DNA of 64,000 nt from Glandiceps talaboti. Taxonomy: Eukaryota; Hemichordata; Enteropneusta; Spengelidae. A model generated the notes under the pieces. That model was not told where the DNA came from. It searched no databases and was given only the letters and a program-made list of their open reading frames with translations. The DNA lies in NCBI RefSeq assembly GCF_964340395.1, contig NC_135558.1, forward strand, positions 4,782,001 to 4,846,000. Reading direction: 5' to 3'. A program made the position numbers and the translations under genes. Shown in pieces: positions 22,080 through 34,479 of the stretch; position 1 is the first letter of the stretch, and each line of letters begins with the position of its first letter.

Positions 22080-23190
22080 ATTAACCTCACCCCAAATACC
22101 ATATCTCAATTTACAAAGTATTCAACGACAGCAAACTAATGTATATTTTATTAACGTTGTCATCCGGTTCATTGGGTTTGCGTATTAGGCCAGACTACAC
22201 GTGCACGTTAATAACGCTTGGGTCACTTATCGTGTTGAAAAAGTTCATCGGTTATAAGTGGTCCACCACGACGTACTTATGACATGATATGTTGTCAGTC
22301 AGTCAATCAAAATATCCAATGTGTGAAATTAATGAGATTTGTCATTTTAGCTTTCTTTTTCTCCTTTACGAAAATTGAAAAATTATCGCAAGTCACCATG
22401 GTATATAAGATAATTTGTTTTAATTTAGTACGCTTACAAATAAATGAATCTAAGGGGGATTTTTAAGGTACAATATTAAGCAAAGAACAAGGAAAATAAA
22501 CGAAAGTATAAAAATCTAATGATTAATATCAACGATTAGATATTGATTAAAAGATTAATGGGGATATAAATTTTTGGTCCATACAGCTGCAGACAGTATG
22601 TGGAAATTCCTGTGAGGACCTCGCTTCTGTCTGTTGTCATGATCTTCATTTCAAAAGGCCAGAAAGGTCACCAAACCCATTCAATTGATTACACAAAGAA
22701 TTATAGTGGCTAGACCATGTCGCTTATAAAGCCCTCATTCGCATTCACTCGTTTCGTTATTTTATGATGGACTGCACAATACACAATTCTTTGTCTTCTG
22801 GCTATTCACCCTGACAACGAAGGATTTGTAAAAGTTTACGTTTGGAGTAACTCTGGTGATTGTGACTTGTTGTATGCGGTCAGTTTACAACATCGTCGAC
22901 GTCATAAAACCACAGCCTCTTTTACGGCACCGTCAAGATATTTCGCAATGTCGTGAAAGAATTATCAGCTCTGGTTTGCGAGAGAGGTTTAAAGTCAATA
23001 TGAATTGATATGTGTATATTATGGCATGGTAGCCTTGAAAAATAAAGTCACATTGGTAATACTAATACACGACGCAATATTGTATGGTGTTATAGTTTAG
23101 ATACATAGTATGGTATATATGCCTACATATTGTAAAGGGAGGAAAATATCTGCACATGCAACTGTAGTCACAAATGTTAGCACAACTGAC
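22080..23190. other. intergenic, nothing convincing
   Basis: A CTTATAAAGCCC near 22724 looks TATA-like, but no coding sequence follows it, so it is not called a promoter. Confidence 0.45.
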
Positions 23191-23196
23191 CAAGTT

Positions 23197-23408
23197 ATGT
23201 ATGTATGTATGTATGTATGTATGTATGTATGTATGTATGTATGTATGTATGTATGTATGTATGTATGTATGTATGTATGTATGTATGTATGTATGTATGT
23301 ATGTATGTATGTATGTGTGCGTGCGTGCGTGCGCGTATGTATGTGCATACAAAACTTACGTATGAATGCATTTTTGCAAACTAATAATAATAATAATAAT
23401 AATAATAA
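23197..23408. repeat. (TATG)n and (AAT)n microsatellites
   Basis: About thirty TATG units run to 23316, then GTGC variants, then an AAT array at 23382-23408. Confidence 0.95.
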
Positions 23409-23409
23409 G

Positions 23410-25690
23410 TTTATTTCACCAAGAATAAATGTACATGTAACATGATTGGTGAGGACCAGAGAGGTAGTTCTAGTGGAACTAATCGAGTCTCTGGCCCTGA
23501 ATACATACACTTGTTAAATGAAAGCAGTAAATTTACCATCTTATATACATTAGATATACATTAAATATATTTACAGTGTCACCAAAGACTGAAACTTACA
23601 TTAGAAAGAAAAAATATGATACAGGATTTTCACTATACAGTGTTCAAAAGATAATTTTTAAGCGACTTTTTAAATAAATTTCTTGAGGTTATTGATTTTA
23701 TCAGATTTGGAGTTTCGCATACTGTATATGCATATGTATTTTTTTTTAATTTTCGTCATCAGCTGCAGTCTTTGAAGATATATTTGTATTTTGGAGAGAT
23801 AATCAAGATGGGTTGTAAGTCATGTTAAATCCATTTTTAATTTTGTGCGTATCGAAATAAATCCTTATTCTGAAATGTAATATTTGTAATTCTTACATTT
23901 TGAAATAAAACAGCGGTTTATTAGATTTTGAAGAAATCAATATTAATTCCACTGAACAGATAAAAACACTGGGAACTTGAACATTGAGTGAAGTGATAAC
24001 TTTACTATTTCAATGGTAGACTTGTCAGATACTTTCAGATACAATTTGACTATTAAACACACCCCTTTGACCTATGGAGTGTTTGTATAGTACTATCCGA
24101 CATTTAAAAAAAATAATGATTTGAATGTATATGTCCTACATACATATATTCCATCACGAATGTTATTAACTCGATCAGCTGCAGTGACTCGTGTCGAAGC
24201 TTCGTACTCAGATTAAATTACACGTACTAAAGTTAGAACATATTAGACATTCTATAAGCTTGTATTGTACTTATGACGTACGTCACTATAAATGACACCC
24301 GATCTCTGCCATACGAATGTTACATTTGTCACGTCGACCACGCCATCTAATTTATCGGTGACTTCGTCGCATCTGCGCAGGGTAATTTGAGAACATATCG
24401 TTAGAAATACGATTAGGCTAGGAATTCAATAGACTGCGAAAGCCTCGAGATTAGCGTTTTGCTAATTAAACTCGAGATAATGTTCCTAACACATCAGTAT
24501 TTTTCTTCGAGGGGCGTGATGACTTGTGATTGTCACTGTCCTTTTGGAATTAATTTCTGTGTATTTGAAATTATTTCGAAAATGCAAACAACAACTTTAA
24601 AATCAAAACGAATGCAGATATTTTTTTTTAGCAAGATAATATAATCATTTCTAAATATTGCACCTATAGTTAATTTCTTCAAAGAAATGAACGTGAGTCC
24701 GTGACTCGTATGCGACGACATGACACTAACCCTCGCCCTCGCTTTCATTTTCACACCCTGATCAATATTTGCCTCGGTTCAATAGTAGCGCGCCACCACA
24801 GTTCATCATGGTAAATGTTATTTTAGTTTGTTTTTATCATGTCACATCATCTTGTTCATACATTGTTTATAGCCAAGTCGGATCGCAGTGCTGAAGGTAC
24901 ACGTTTTCATCTGATCACTCATATCGCACGTGATTCCACTATCTCCATTTTTTTTTTAATTCATTGCACTTTACAGTACGTACATTGTATATATTTCCTG
25001 TACATCTGAGTCGACGGACTTGTAATACTTTGTACGTTTAGTAGGGATCGTAGTGCTAAATAGTGATAAATACTACATAAAAGCTACCAAGTATGCACGT
25101 AGTACGTTAACTCTAAATATTTTAGACACATTGCAGAGATAGTCAGTACCACTAAATAACAAGCGTTCTTAAGCTTATCATTAGTATTTACAGCTACCTA
25201 CTGGAATTCTGACATCTCATGTCCATTGTATAGTTCGAGATAGTTCAGCAAATGTTTTGGAATATAATGGTGAACAGGGTTATTTAAAGTTGAATGAGAT
25301 ATCGAGGCATTTTAAATTTGTTTATAAAAAACAAGTGTCATGCCTTTGGGGAACAACTCACTAATTAAACTGCACCCGAGATACAGGAACAATTAACGGC
25401 TAGAAAACGTGGAATACTGACACCCAGTCAAGATTTAAAGCCCCATTGCTCATGATTTGAGAAAGACCGAAACAATTCTAACTTATTGAAACTATAGACA
25501 CTGACACTGTCTATGTTGAAACACTGAATTATAACTAGTTTATATTAGCTGCTGTTGAATATCACTGGTCCTTAATTACTTCCATGAGCTGACAGTGGCA
25601 TTAGAAAATAACCATGCTAGCCACCATGCAATATGCTGACATATTGTCATATATAAGTGTCTCACTGGAGAGAACAGTGCTCGATGCAAC
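23410..25690. other. intergenic, nothing recognised
   Basis: AT-rich DNA with no exon series. Sequence at 24180-24800 is slightly less AT-rich but holds no credible ORF. Confidence 0.5.
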
Positions 25691-25691
<1 letters not shown>

Positions 25692-25738
<47 letters not shown>

Positions 25739-25784
25739 ATATATATACCATATATATATACCATATATATATACCATATATATA

Positions 25785-25820
<36 letters not shown>

Positions 25821-25853
25821 ACACACACACACACACACACATACATACATACA
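25692..25853. repeat. (TA)n with CCATATATATA units, (CA)n, (CATA)n
   Basis: A TA array is interrupted by five ACCATATATAT phrases, then CA and CATA arrays. Confidence 0.95.
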
Positions 25854-25859
25854 TACACA

Positions 25860-26455
25860 TACACATACATCTTGGCATGCTAGACAAATGTTTCTTGTTA
25901 TTTGTAGACACGTATTTACATTTTACATCTTAAATTGTAGGTAAGTAGTTACATTATGTCAACGAGATATCAAAGTAACAAAATTCGTTTTGGCGCCACT
26001 TTTGAACGGTATTAAGCAGGAAAATTTGTGAGGCGTGTAAGATAAGTTGAAACATGAGTCAAACATATCGAGTTCTGAATCTTCAGATCAGAGGAGATAA
26101 AGAATTCATGATGAGATAGTTCTGCCTTCCATAAGATTGCCCTGAAATCCGTCAGGTATTTATAATTAATACAGACATATTATGATATGTTAATACACCG
26201 TTATTAAAAAAAGTAAATAAATACTGGATTGTTTTTTTGTTTTTTTTTTGTATTTAAAAAAAAAAATTAAAAAAAAATAAAAAAAATACTGGATTGTTAG
26301 CACACAGCCTGATTTTGAAGATCAAAGGCTAACCTGTACACAGGTGAATAGTTACAAATAAATCAAACCTTTGCCAAAATGTTTGATAAATCCTTGATTT
26401 CGGCCTCAGACTTCAGGTGTTTGTCGGGGGATATGAAGTCACGTGCATATTTTCG
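25860..26455. other. intergenic with A/T homopolymers
   Basis: T-runs and A-runs at 26231-26286 are the only structure seen. Confidence 0.5.
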
Positions 26456-26460
26456 TGTGT

Positions 26461-26702
<242 letters not shown>

Positions 26703-26759
26703 GAATTTTAAAGCCCCTCCTTTAAATTCCATCCCAATTTGTTCGCCCCCCCCCCCATA

Positions 26760-29700
26760 TGTTCTGCTCAATTCCTAACTTGAAGCTTACGTTTGTTTTA
26801 GCAATGCAGTATTTACTAGTTTCAAGAGTATCACACGCAATACAATATGGCTGGTGAAGAATTCAACATATTAAAGAATTCGAAGAACCACTGGCCACTA
26901 AACATGCTAAAGCCAAGGCTGGAGGACTAATGCAGCGCCACCAGTGGTTACTCTCGTCTATTGGTCTAAGGTTATCGTCACTTCCGCACATCAGTAAGCA
27001 AACAATCCGAGTGAAAGGTTAGCGAGAAACCTGTCTATCCAAGTTTGTTTCCTAATGGGCTTATCTGCGGCTTGTTATTCTAACGGCGACTGCCCATAAC
27101 AGAGACCTAACTAGACTGGTGAAAAATAGCCCTTGGAAAGTAACTAAAATTTTCCAGCAAGGTGAGTTCGTTTTTTCCATTTTGCAAATTAATGTGAATA
27201 GAGACGAAAGGCAGCTTCATAATTTCACCGAAAACGTAACAAAAACATTGGCGTTCCCACAAAAAAAATATCGACTGTTTTTCTCAATTTTGCAAAACCT
27301 CTTAGCACGTTGCCGGTAATTTTAATTTATAATTTACGAAACAAGAAAATTGTGCTACAGATCATGGCTAGTTTCTCCAGACGTGGCAGTCAGTGTAATT
27401 TGAAAAGACAAAAGTCATTTAGAGCAGCGCCAGACACTGTCTTCATCGTGCACACATGCCACTGAATCTGTTTTTGAGATCCCGGGACAACAAATATTGC
27501 TAGTTCATGACCGCCAGGGTCGTCTGATCTTAAACCTTAAAATAAAGGTACACACTTAAAATATCAAACGCTTTTTTTGCATCTACCATACGTGCCATGC
27601 GGGGCTAATGGTAAATTGAATTTTGTAGCCGCTGATTGCATATCGCGTGTAGGTCTAGCTAGTAGTATGCGAGTCAGCATAGTGTCATGATTCATGTCAA
27701 TAGGGGTCACATCGTAACAGGCATTCAATAATGGCGTTTTCCTCTGTTACAGAGTATTTTGTGAAATTCTTCTTCAAACTAACCTCTTCCATTTGAATGT
27801 GAATGAGAAAAATTCCAGAAATGTGATATAAAGTTCATTCTTTTTTATGATATGATCAGTGTACGTAAAAATCTACTGCGGATCTTGTTCTGGATAGCTC
27901 ACCTTTCTTCACATGAAACCAGTAAATCACGAATGTCCTTGATTCTAAATCAGACCTAATAAAAGAGTTGTTTACAGTGTAAGTCTCATACATATATTTT
28001 ATACATTGACTGTGTCGAGGGTCACATGTGAAGTTGTCTGAAAATAGCCTGTTTGCTTGGGAGGTAGGATATTTTATTAGACCAGTGTTTTCACTAAAAT
28101 AAAGTTATGAGCCCAACTGTAGTACTGGAAGATAGTGGGAGATCTTGTAAAAACTTATGTATCTTGTACCATAATTTTGTTGGATAAAACGTGGTGAAAA
28201 CTTAGCAGGTATGTCTTCACATTTTTAAAAATCAAACTGTGAATGATTAAAAAGTTCATGTTGCATGGCAAAATCATTCTAGATATCTAGATACCCCCCC
28301 CCCCCCCCCATATACGTACATCAAAATTACGCTCAAATTCTTAAAATTCAATATATGAAATTACCCTATTCGTTGATTCTCAAAAATAAAGCTTTAATAC
28401 TTATATTCTAAACTAATGATTGTAAAAGTTCTTGGATTTCCCATTCTGTGCCAGAGTTTGATGATTCTTGGCACAACATTTTCAGACTGACCTGACCCTG
28501 AAGTTCATGGAAATAAAGACATACAGTTCAATAGATAAAATGCCTTGGGATACTTTCAGAGATTATAGATTCAAGTCAATGCCTAGCCTGACAGATTCAG
28601 GCGTTGTTTCCTCTGAGTCTTATATACATGTAATATGCTCAACCCTGTGGGGTAATGAACAGTTACATGGTGGACCAAATTCTGGACCATTCAGACTAGT
28701 CAGTGCCTAATCAGTCGTCCTGTGTCTCTAGAATAAACAACACTGTCTATGTGTGAAGGCTGTTACTACTAGTATCATTCTTCAGTGGACAACAGCAAAA
28801 AACTTAATAAATGTAGAAAAATAAAAACAATACAAACAGTTGATTACTGTATCATTCCACAATATTTTCTGTTTGTAAAATGTTTCATATGGGTATTTTG
28901 ATTATTTTTAGCTGGAATATTAATTTTCCAATTTTGACAGGAGAATTGTGTGCAATGACAAGAAATCCCAAGTGACAACATTTTTGCTACACAAATTTGA
29001 CAATCTAGGAAAAATTCTCTAAAAAAGTAAAAATTACTCAAATACGTATATAAAATCTTTACCAAAATAAAGGTTTGAAATTGAAAACATAATTTTCTAA
29101 ATAATTTTTTTTAACACTAATGTAACTCATAGACCCTACACGAAATATAGGGTCTGAACTTAACTACACCCACAGGTTAAAGCCTGAGTGTGGCATTAAA
29201 GTATGTAAAATCTACCTGAGTTCCCCAATCATGTTACTGGCATTCCCAACAAAATTATGATACACTATGATACACTATGGACTTTCTACAAACCTAGTAC
29301 TTATAGAGTTAATGAATGAATAGAACCATCTGGAAGAGCTTGTGAATGATAAACATGTACATGTACCAATCCCATGATAGGTGAGTTATGATCCAGGGTG
29401 CATTTCCAACATATGGTACTACTGTAAGTCTAAACTCCAGACAGCGTTAGTATAGTCTTGGAAGATATCCAGAACAGACCCATACAAAGTAGTGTCAGAG
29501 GACGGAATGATAAAGAACAATCTACAGCAGCCATATTTAGACCAATGCATCTCAATAACCAAGGTGTAATGCTTCAGTTGTGTTAAATTTACAGTAGTTG
29601 ACAGTGAAGTGATGCATAGGACCACTCACTGTAAGTTAAGTGATGACAGAAACATGAAACTAAGTAAAGTCTGTCACTGTGTGCAAAGGGCAATTCATAT

Positions 29701-29785
29701 ATTACCTGCATAAATTGGAAAATTATTTGTAATGTAAATATCAAGTGGCATGAGCTGTGCTTATAAGATATGTGTAATTACTTGA
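26760..29785. other. intergenic, no gene recognised
   Basis: It contains a poly-C tract at about 28293. Short frames such as 26847-26930 (start MAGEEF) and 28468-28710 lack splice or family support. Confidence 0.45.
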
Positions 29786-29789
29786 TGAC

Positions 29790-30017
29790 CACCAGGAGCT
29801 AGTCTCATTTATGGGCTCCTTTGGTTCAGTATTAGTGCGAGAGGAAACTGGAGTACCTGGGGAAAACCTGCATTGTACGGTAGAGTCAAACTGAACAACA
29901 CTCTTCTTACTTATAAAGTGGTAAATTTAATCAAACCCAAGCAACACCTGGTAGGTTAGAACCCAGGCTGCAGAGGTAAGAGGCATATGACCCTACCTCT
30001 CGGCCACCGCCACCCCT
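29790..30017 (-). mobile_element. tRNA-derived SINE
   Basis: Read on the minus strand from 30017: GGGGTGGCGGTGGCCGAGAG (a tRNA-Leu/Ser-like start with A box TGGCCGAGAGG), then a T-arm-like CTGGGTTCTAACC (B box) about 45 bases on. Next comes a body with AGGTTTTCCCCAGGTACTCC and GTTTCCTC. The A-box/B-box order and spacing fit a pol III SINE head. The body phrase resembles text common in invertebrate SINEs (recalled, unsearched). Confidence 0.72.
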
Positions 30018-30696
30018 AAAAAATACATGTACATGTACCCACAATTTACATGTAACCCCACTATTCTAGTATTTATTTCATTGCATGCCTTCAATGGCAT
30101 TAATTATTGTCTCTGGTGTTGTTAGTACAGTTGATAGCATATTATCAATACACTCATGAGTTTCTTAATATATATACCCCCAAAAACAGTAAATCATGCA
30201 TGGTTTATATGTTTGTACAATATGTTTTAAATATGCACATGAACAATACTACACCAGGGGCATTGCTGTCAAGAGTTCCCAAAGATCATATTTCTTTATG
30301 GATATATAGGAAGTTGTTGTGAAGTCCTGAAGGAAACCCGGGATGATCAATACAGGATATGTGTAGTTCCCTGACCAGGAAGGCTGCAGTTCCATATCCA
30401 GGTTATTCAATCTATTTGGAGCACTATGGTAGTAGGACAGAAAAGATTCAAATACAGACAGAGAGTAAATAGATACATCAACCATGCAATCTCTACCTTA
30501 TACAACTGGTTATGTCATTTATGAGGCATTTATCTTTACTTTCTACAGTCTCCTTGGTAACAGTGGTATGACCTTTGACCCCACTGTATGCAAGCATTGC
30601 AACCAGTGTTTCAAGACTCTGAGATATTCTGTACACTACATATAAAGTTGTGCCCTTATTGCTCATCATGTATCTTTTAGGAATTGCCTCAGATAT
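30018..30696. other. intergenic, nothing recognised
   Basis: No structure beyond isolated short ORFs. Confidence 0.45.
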
Positions 30697-30705
30697 ATGC
30701 TCAAG

Positions 30706-30907
30706 CAATCTGATTAAAATCCGATGTGGTGAAAGCGGCTAGATGTCCTTATTTACCTGTATTCATCGTGTTGTGACGTTTGTTTTGTTCGGAGTGATCA
30801 CGCCTTCCCACGCAATCACTCCGAACAAAACAAACGTCACAACATGATGAATACAGGTAAATAAGGACATCTAGTCGCTTTCACCACATCGGATTTTAAT
30901 CAGATTG
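30706..30907. mobile_element. 202-bp palindromic transposon with exact 9-bp target-site duplication
   Basis: The terminal inverted repeat CAATCTGATTAAAATCCGAT continues as arms that pair nearly to the centre (GGAGTGATCACGCC / GCAATCACTCC). The element is flanked on both sides by ATGCTCAAG (30697-30705 and 30908-30916). A 9-bp duplication with long inverted arms is characteristic of Mutator-like elements. It has no coding capacity, so it would be a nonautonomous copy. Confidence 0.88.
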
Positions 30908-30916
30908 ATGCTCAAG

Positions 30917-33900
30917 TGAAGTTTTATTTGTTTAGATTGGAAACCCCCTCCAGAAATTTAGTAGTATATTATTGATATAGTAGAGAAGAAAACAAACATA
31001 CAATATGGTTTTGAGAACATATCCATGCCCCTGGAACAGTTAGCAAAATCAACAAAGTTTTCACATTATTTGTTCTACAGTACTAATATGACTATTATAG
31101 TTCTAACTTCTATATATTGCTCTCAACCATGATTTGGAACTGGTCTTTTAACTTTATTTTCATTGTATTTCTGTAATGGTTGTGATTGTCCAATATCAAA
31201 AACTTCCAACTTCATCTTTGGTTCTCAAGTTTTGTGATATGGTAGCCCACCCAGAGACTTGTTTATCACAGGCTTGAATGTTGTTCACAGGAACATTGTA
31301 TGGGTGAGTGAAATGGTATTTGTAACATTTAGAATTCATGAGATATTTTACTAAAGTTTTTTGTAGATATTACCAATAAAAACCAAGTTTTCAGTTTATC
31401 ATTTCTTTGTTTCATTTGACCAATACTCAAAACTCAACCATGACATTCACAGGTATATGGCCTGTTTATTGCACTAACTGTGACTTCCACTGATATCTAT
31501 TGTCTTCTCTGCTTGTTATAAAATTATATATGAACTGAGCAATGTGATTTTAAAATATTCCCATATGCTGATTGGTCACAGAGGACGAGAGAAGATGAGA
31601 AGTCATGGTCAGTGCAGTAAATATATTACTAAAAATAAAATTCTTGAGTGTTACTTGGTGACTAAGTTGTTGATTATTTAAACTTGGAAGTTGTAACTAA
31701 TGTAAACTGATACGATATGAGTGGAATTCAGGAATATTGATATCCAGGGCCAAGCAAAAACAAATACTTCAAGCAATGTGAAGGGTTAATATAATATTAT
31801 TTATGTCTTGGGGCCACAGAACTGATGTGCACTGCTCCGGAAGATATACATACTTAAGTTTCTCATAACAGAAAGAGTAGTTAAAAACATCAAAGAAGTA
31901 ATTTCATGAAGGAGTGTATAACTTAATACCAAGGGCCTGGCATAAAATCAAAAAGAAAATTTGAAGAAAAACCAAAAGAATTCACCCAAATCTCCACCCT
32001 GTCTATTGTAAGAGTTTCCCTGCCATCCTAGTCTAGAGGCTATCTGTGGCTTCAAGTCTCAAGATCTCAGTGTCTTCACCAAAAAATGAGAGAAGAATGT
32101 GAGAAGAGATTTGAAGTTACAGATGGCCACTGTAGACTACTGATAGTGATATTGATTGAACTACATTACATGTGTTATGCCAATATAATGCACATAATGA
32201 AGTACAATTAGTTTCATACAATAATGAACAATACTTTCAGAATATGATTGCAGAAATTTGCTAGACAGGAACCAATGTCTACTTTAAGTTAAAATATTTC
32301 TATATTTAATTATCAAAAAAGCCTTGATTATCTGGTTATTGCTGTACCTTAGCTGGCCTTTTCACGGAGGGGAGGAGGGGGTGTATTCCCAAAACTTAGC
32401 CAAACTGTTGTTACATATAGACAAGGACAATCAGAATTAGAATTCAAGAACAAAAATATAATGTTTGTGATATGAATATATTATATTCTGTACAACTTTC
32501 TGTATTCCAGTGAGGGGCATCTTTCTCACACTTCTATATGAAATGTAATACCTTGTGTACAATTGGTTATCATCAACTTTCCTTTATACATGTAATGACT
32601 ATATGTGTTGATGCAGTTAGTGGCACTATTGGATTCATACAGTCATAGTTTCAAGTTACAAGAGTAATTCTATGTTACTAAACTGTACAAAATGAAGTGT
32701 GTTGGCGAGAAAAAGTAATACTAGTATTGTAGTAATAAATATAAAATGAAGTATATTTAGTAGTTTTATTTAAACAATAATGGGTGGCTTGATCAATTCA
32801 GAGTTGGTTTGAGTGGAAGGTGGTGGGTGGTGGAAGATAGGAAAGGGTGTATTGTAGTTGGTACATGTATAGGTCTAGAGATGAGGTTAAGATGGGAATT
32901 ACAGTATCATTGCCACAAGTCACTTTGGTACAAAAACAAATTTTCATTTTGTGAGTTTCAAAATTTGGATAGTTTCTAAGTAATACATTCTTTATTAACT
33001 TGTAAGTACTGAAGCCCACATATTTTGAGCAGTGTAATCCAAGTTGAATTATTTAACTCACTACTAGTACTATTTGTTCTAAGCTATGTAAATAATCAGT
33101 GACTGCTGCAATGGTGGTCCCATGGGAAGATATCATGAATTCAAAGATGGGAAGGAAATAGTTTAATGGTCTCATAAAACAGTACATGTAAACTGAGACC
33201 ATATCCATTGCAGGACATGTTTAGTTCTATCCATAGAGAGTGTAATCTAGGATGGAGCATGCCACATTTCATAGCTTGACCCTATATCATGTATTTAGAT
33301 TTTATTGCTGAACAGTGAGTGTGTTGTAATAAAACCGTCCTACATAAACCAATTATCCTAGTTAAAAAAATAATCAGAATATTTAAAAGAAAAATGTTCA
33401 GTTTGAAGGGAATGGGTCATGATAGTCTAGTGGCTATTTGTGGCTTTGCATATCTTTCTGTCTAACCACGCTACCTACGTCATGCTATCTCATGCTTACA
33501 ATGTTTATGTTCACCATTGAAAGTCTGTAATATGATACACTTTTATTAAAAGTATGAATCACATGCAGTGAGTGAAAGAGGTCATTTGAATTATCAAGTC
33601 TAAATTTGTCTCACACATTTAGAATAAATTGCCTTGGAGATGAATTTCGTTGAAAATTAAATCTCCTAAAATATCCTCAAACTTTGCCATATTGAAGCTT
33701 GCTGCTGCTTGTCCTTTCAGTGGAATAATACAAGTAATTGGAGAGGGAGGGATTCCACCATCTTGTTGTCAAGGAAATCCAGTCTTTTATTTTTCCATGA
33801 TAGAGTTAATACACAGTACTTGAGTCGAGTGGCCATATTGGATTCCTAGTATTCTTAAATGATGTTGAACAGTTTGACCTCTTTTGCAAAAACTTGTGTG

Positions 33901-34280
33901 GTGCCACCCTGATGGTTTTCTTGGTTTTAAACAGTTAACTGAATGTAGGTTTTAGCTTTCACAAATAAAGTAAGGACAGACATTTAAACAGTTAATTTCT
34001 GATTTGCATTTCAATCATATTTAAATTTAATGCAAAAGAGACTGATAAAATTCATAATCACTATAAAGTGAATCAGCATATGTTTACATTTGAATTGTAA
34101 ACGAAAACTGTCATTACCTCTGTATACAATATTACAATAGAGAGTGGGTATGTAAATCTAGAGAATAACAGGAAGTACATTATGTATTTATTATTCCTCA
34201 TTTGCAGGTTCTGTAAATACCATTAAAGTGGTCATTAATCTCATTAAGCAATTAGTCAATCAAATAAATACATTAATTAA
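30917..34280. other. intergenic, nothing recognised
   Basis: AT-rich, apparently low-copy sequence. No exon series, RNA gene or repeat array was found. Confidence 0.5.
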
Positions 34281-34286
34281 TTGATT

Positions 34287-34465
34287 GTATGTATGTATGT
34301 ATGTATGTATGTATGTATGTATGTATGTATGTATGTATGTATGTATGTATGTATGTATGTATGTATGTATGTATGTATGTATGTATGTATGTATGTATGT
34401 ACGTACGTACGTGTGTGTGTGTCTGTCTGTGTGTGTGTGTATACGTATGTACATACATATGTATG
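34287..34465. repeat. (GTAT)n with (GTAC) and (GT) tail
   Basis: About 28 GTAT units pass into CGTA and then GT/CTGT variants. Confidence 0.96.
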
Positions 34466-34479
34466 CTGAATAAATAAAT

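Noticed and set aside
22715-22740. TATA-like CTTATAAAGCCC as a promoter
   Set aside because: No coding sequence or exon series follows.
26847-26930. 27-codon small ORF beginning MAGEEF
   Set aside because: Too short to support without conservation or expression data.
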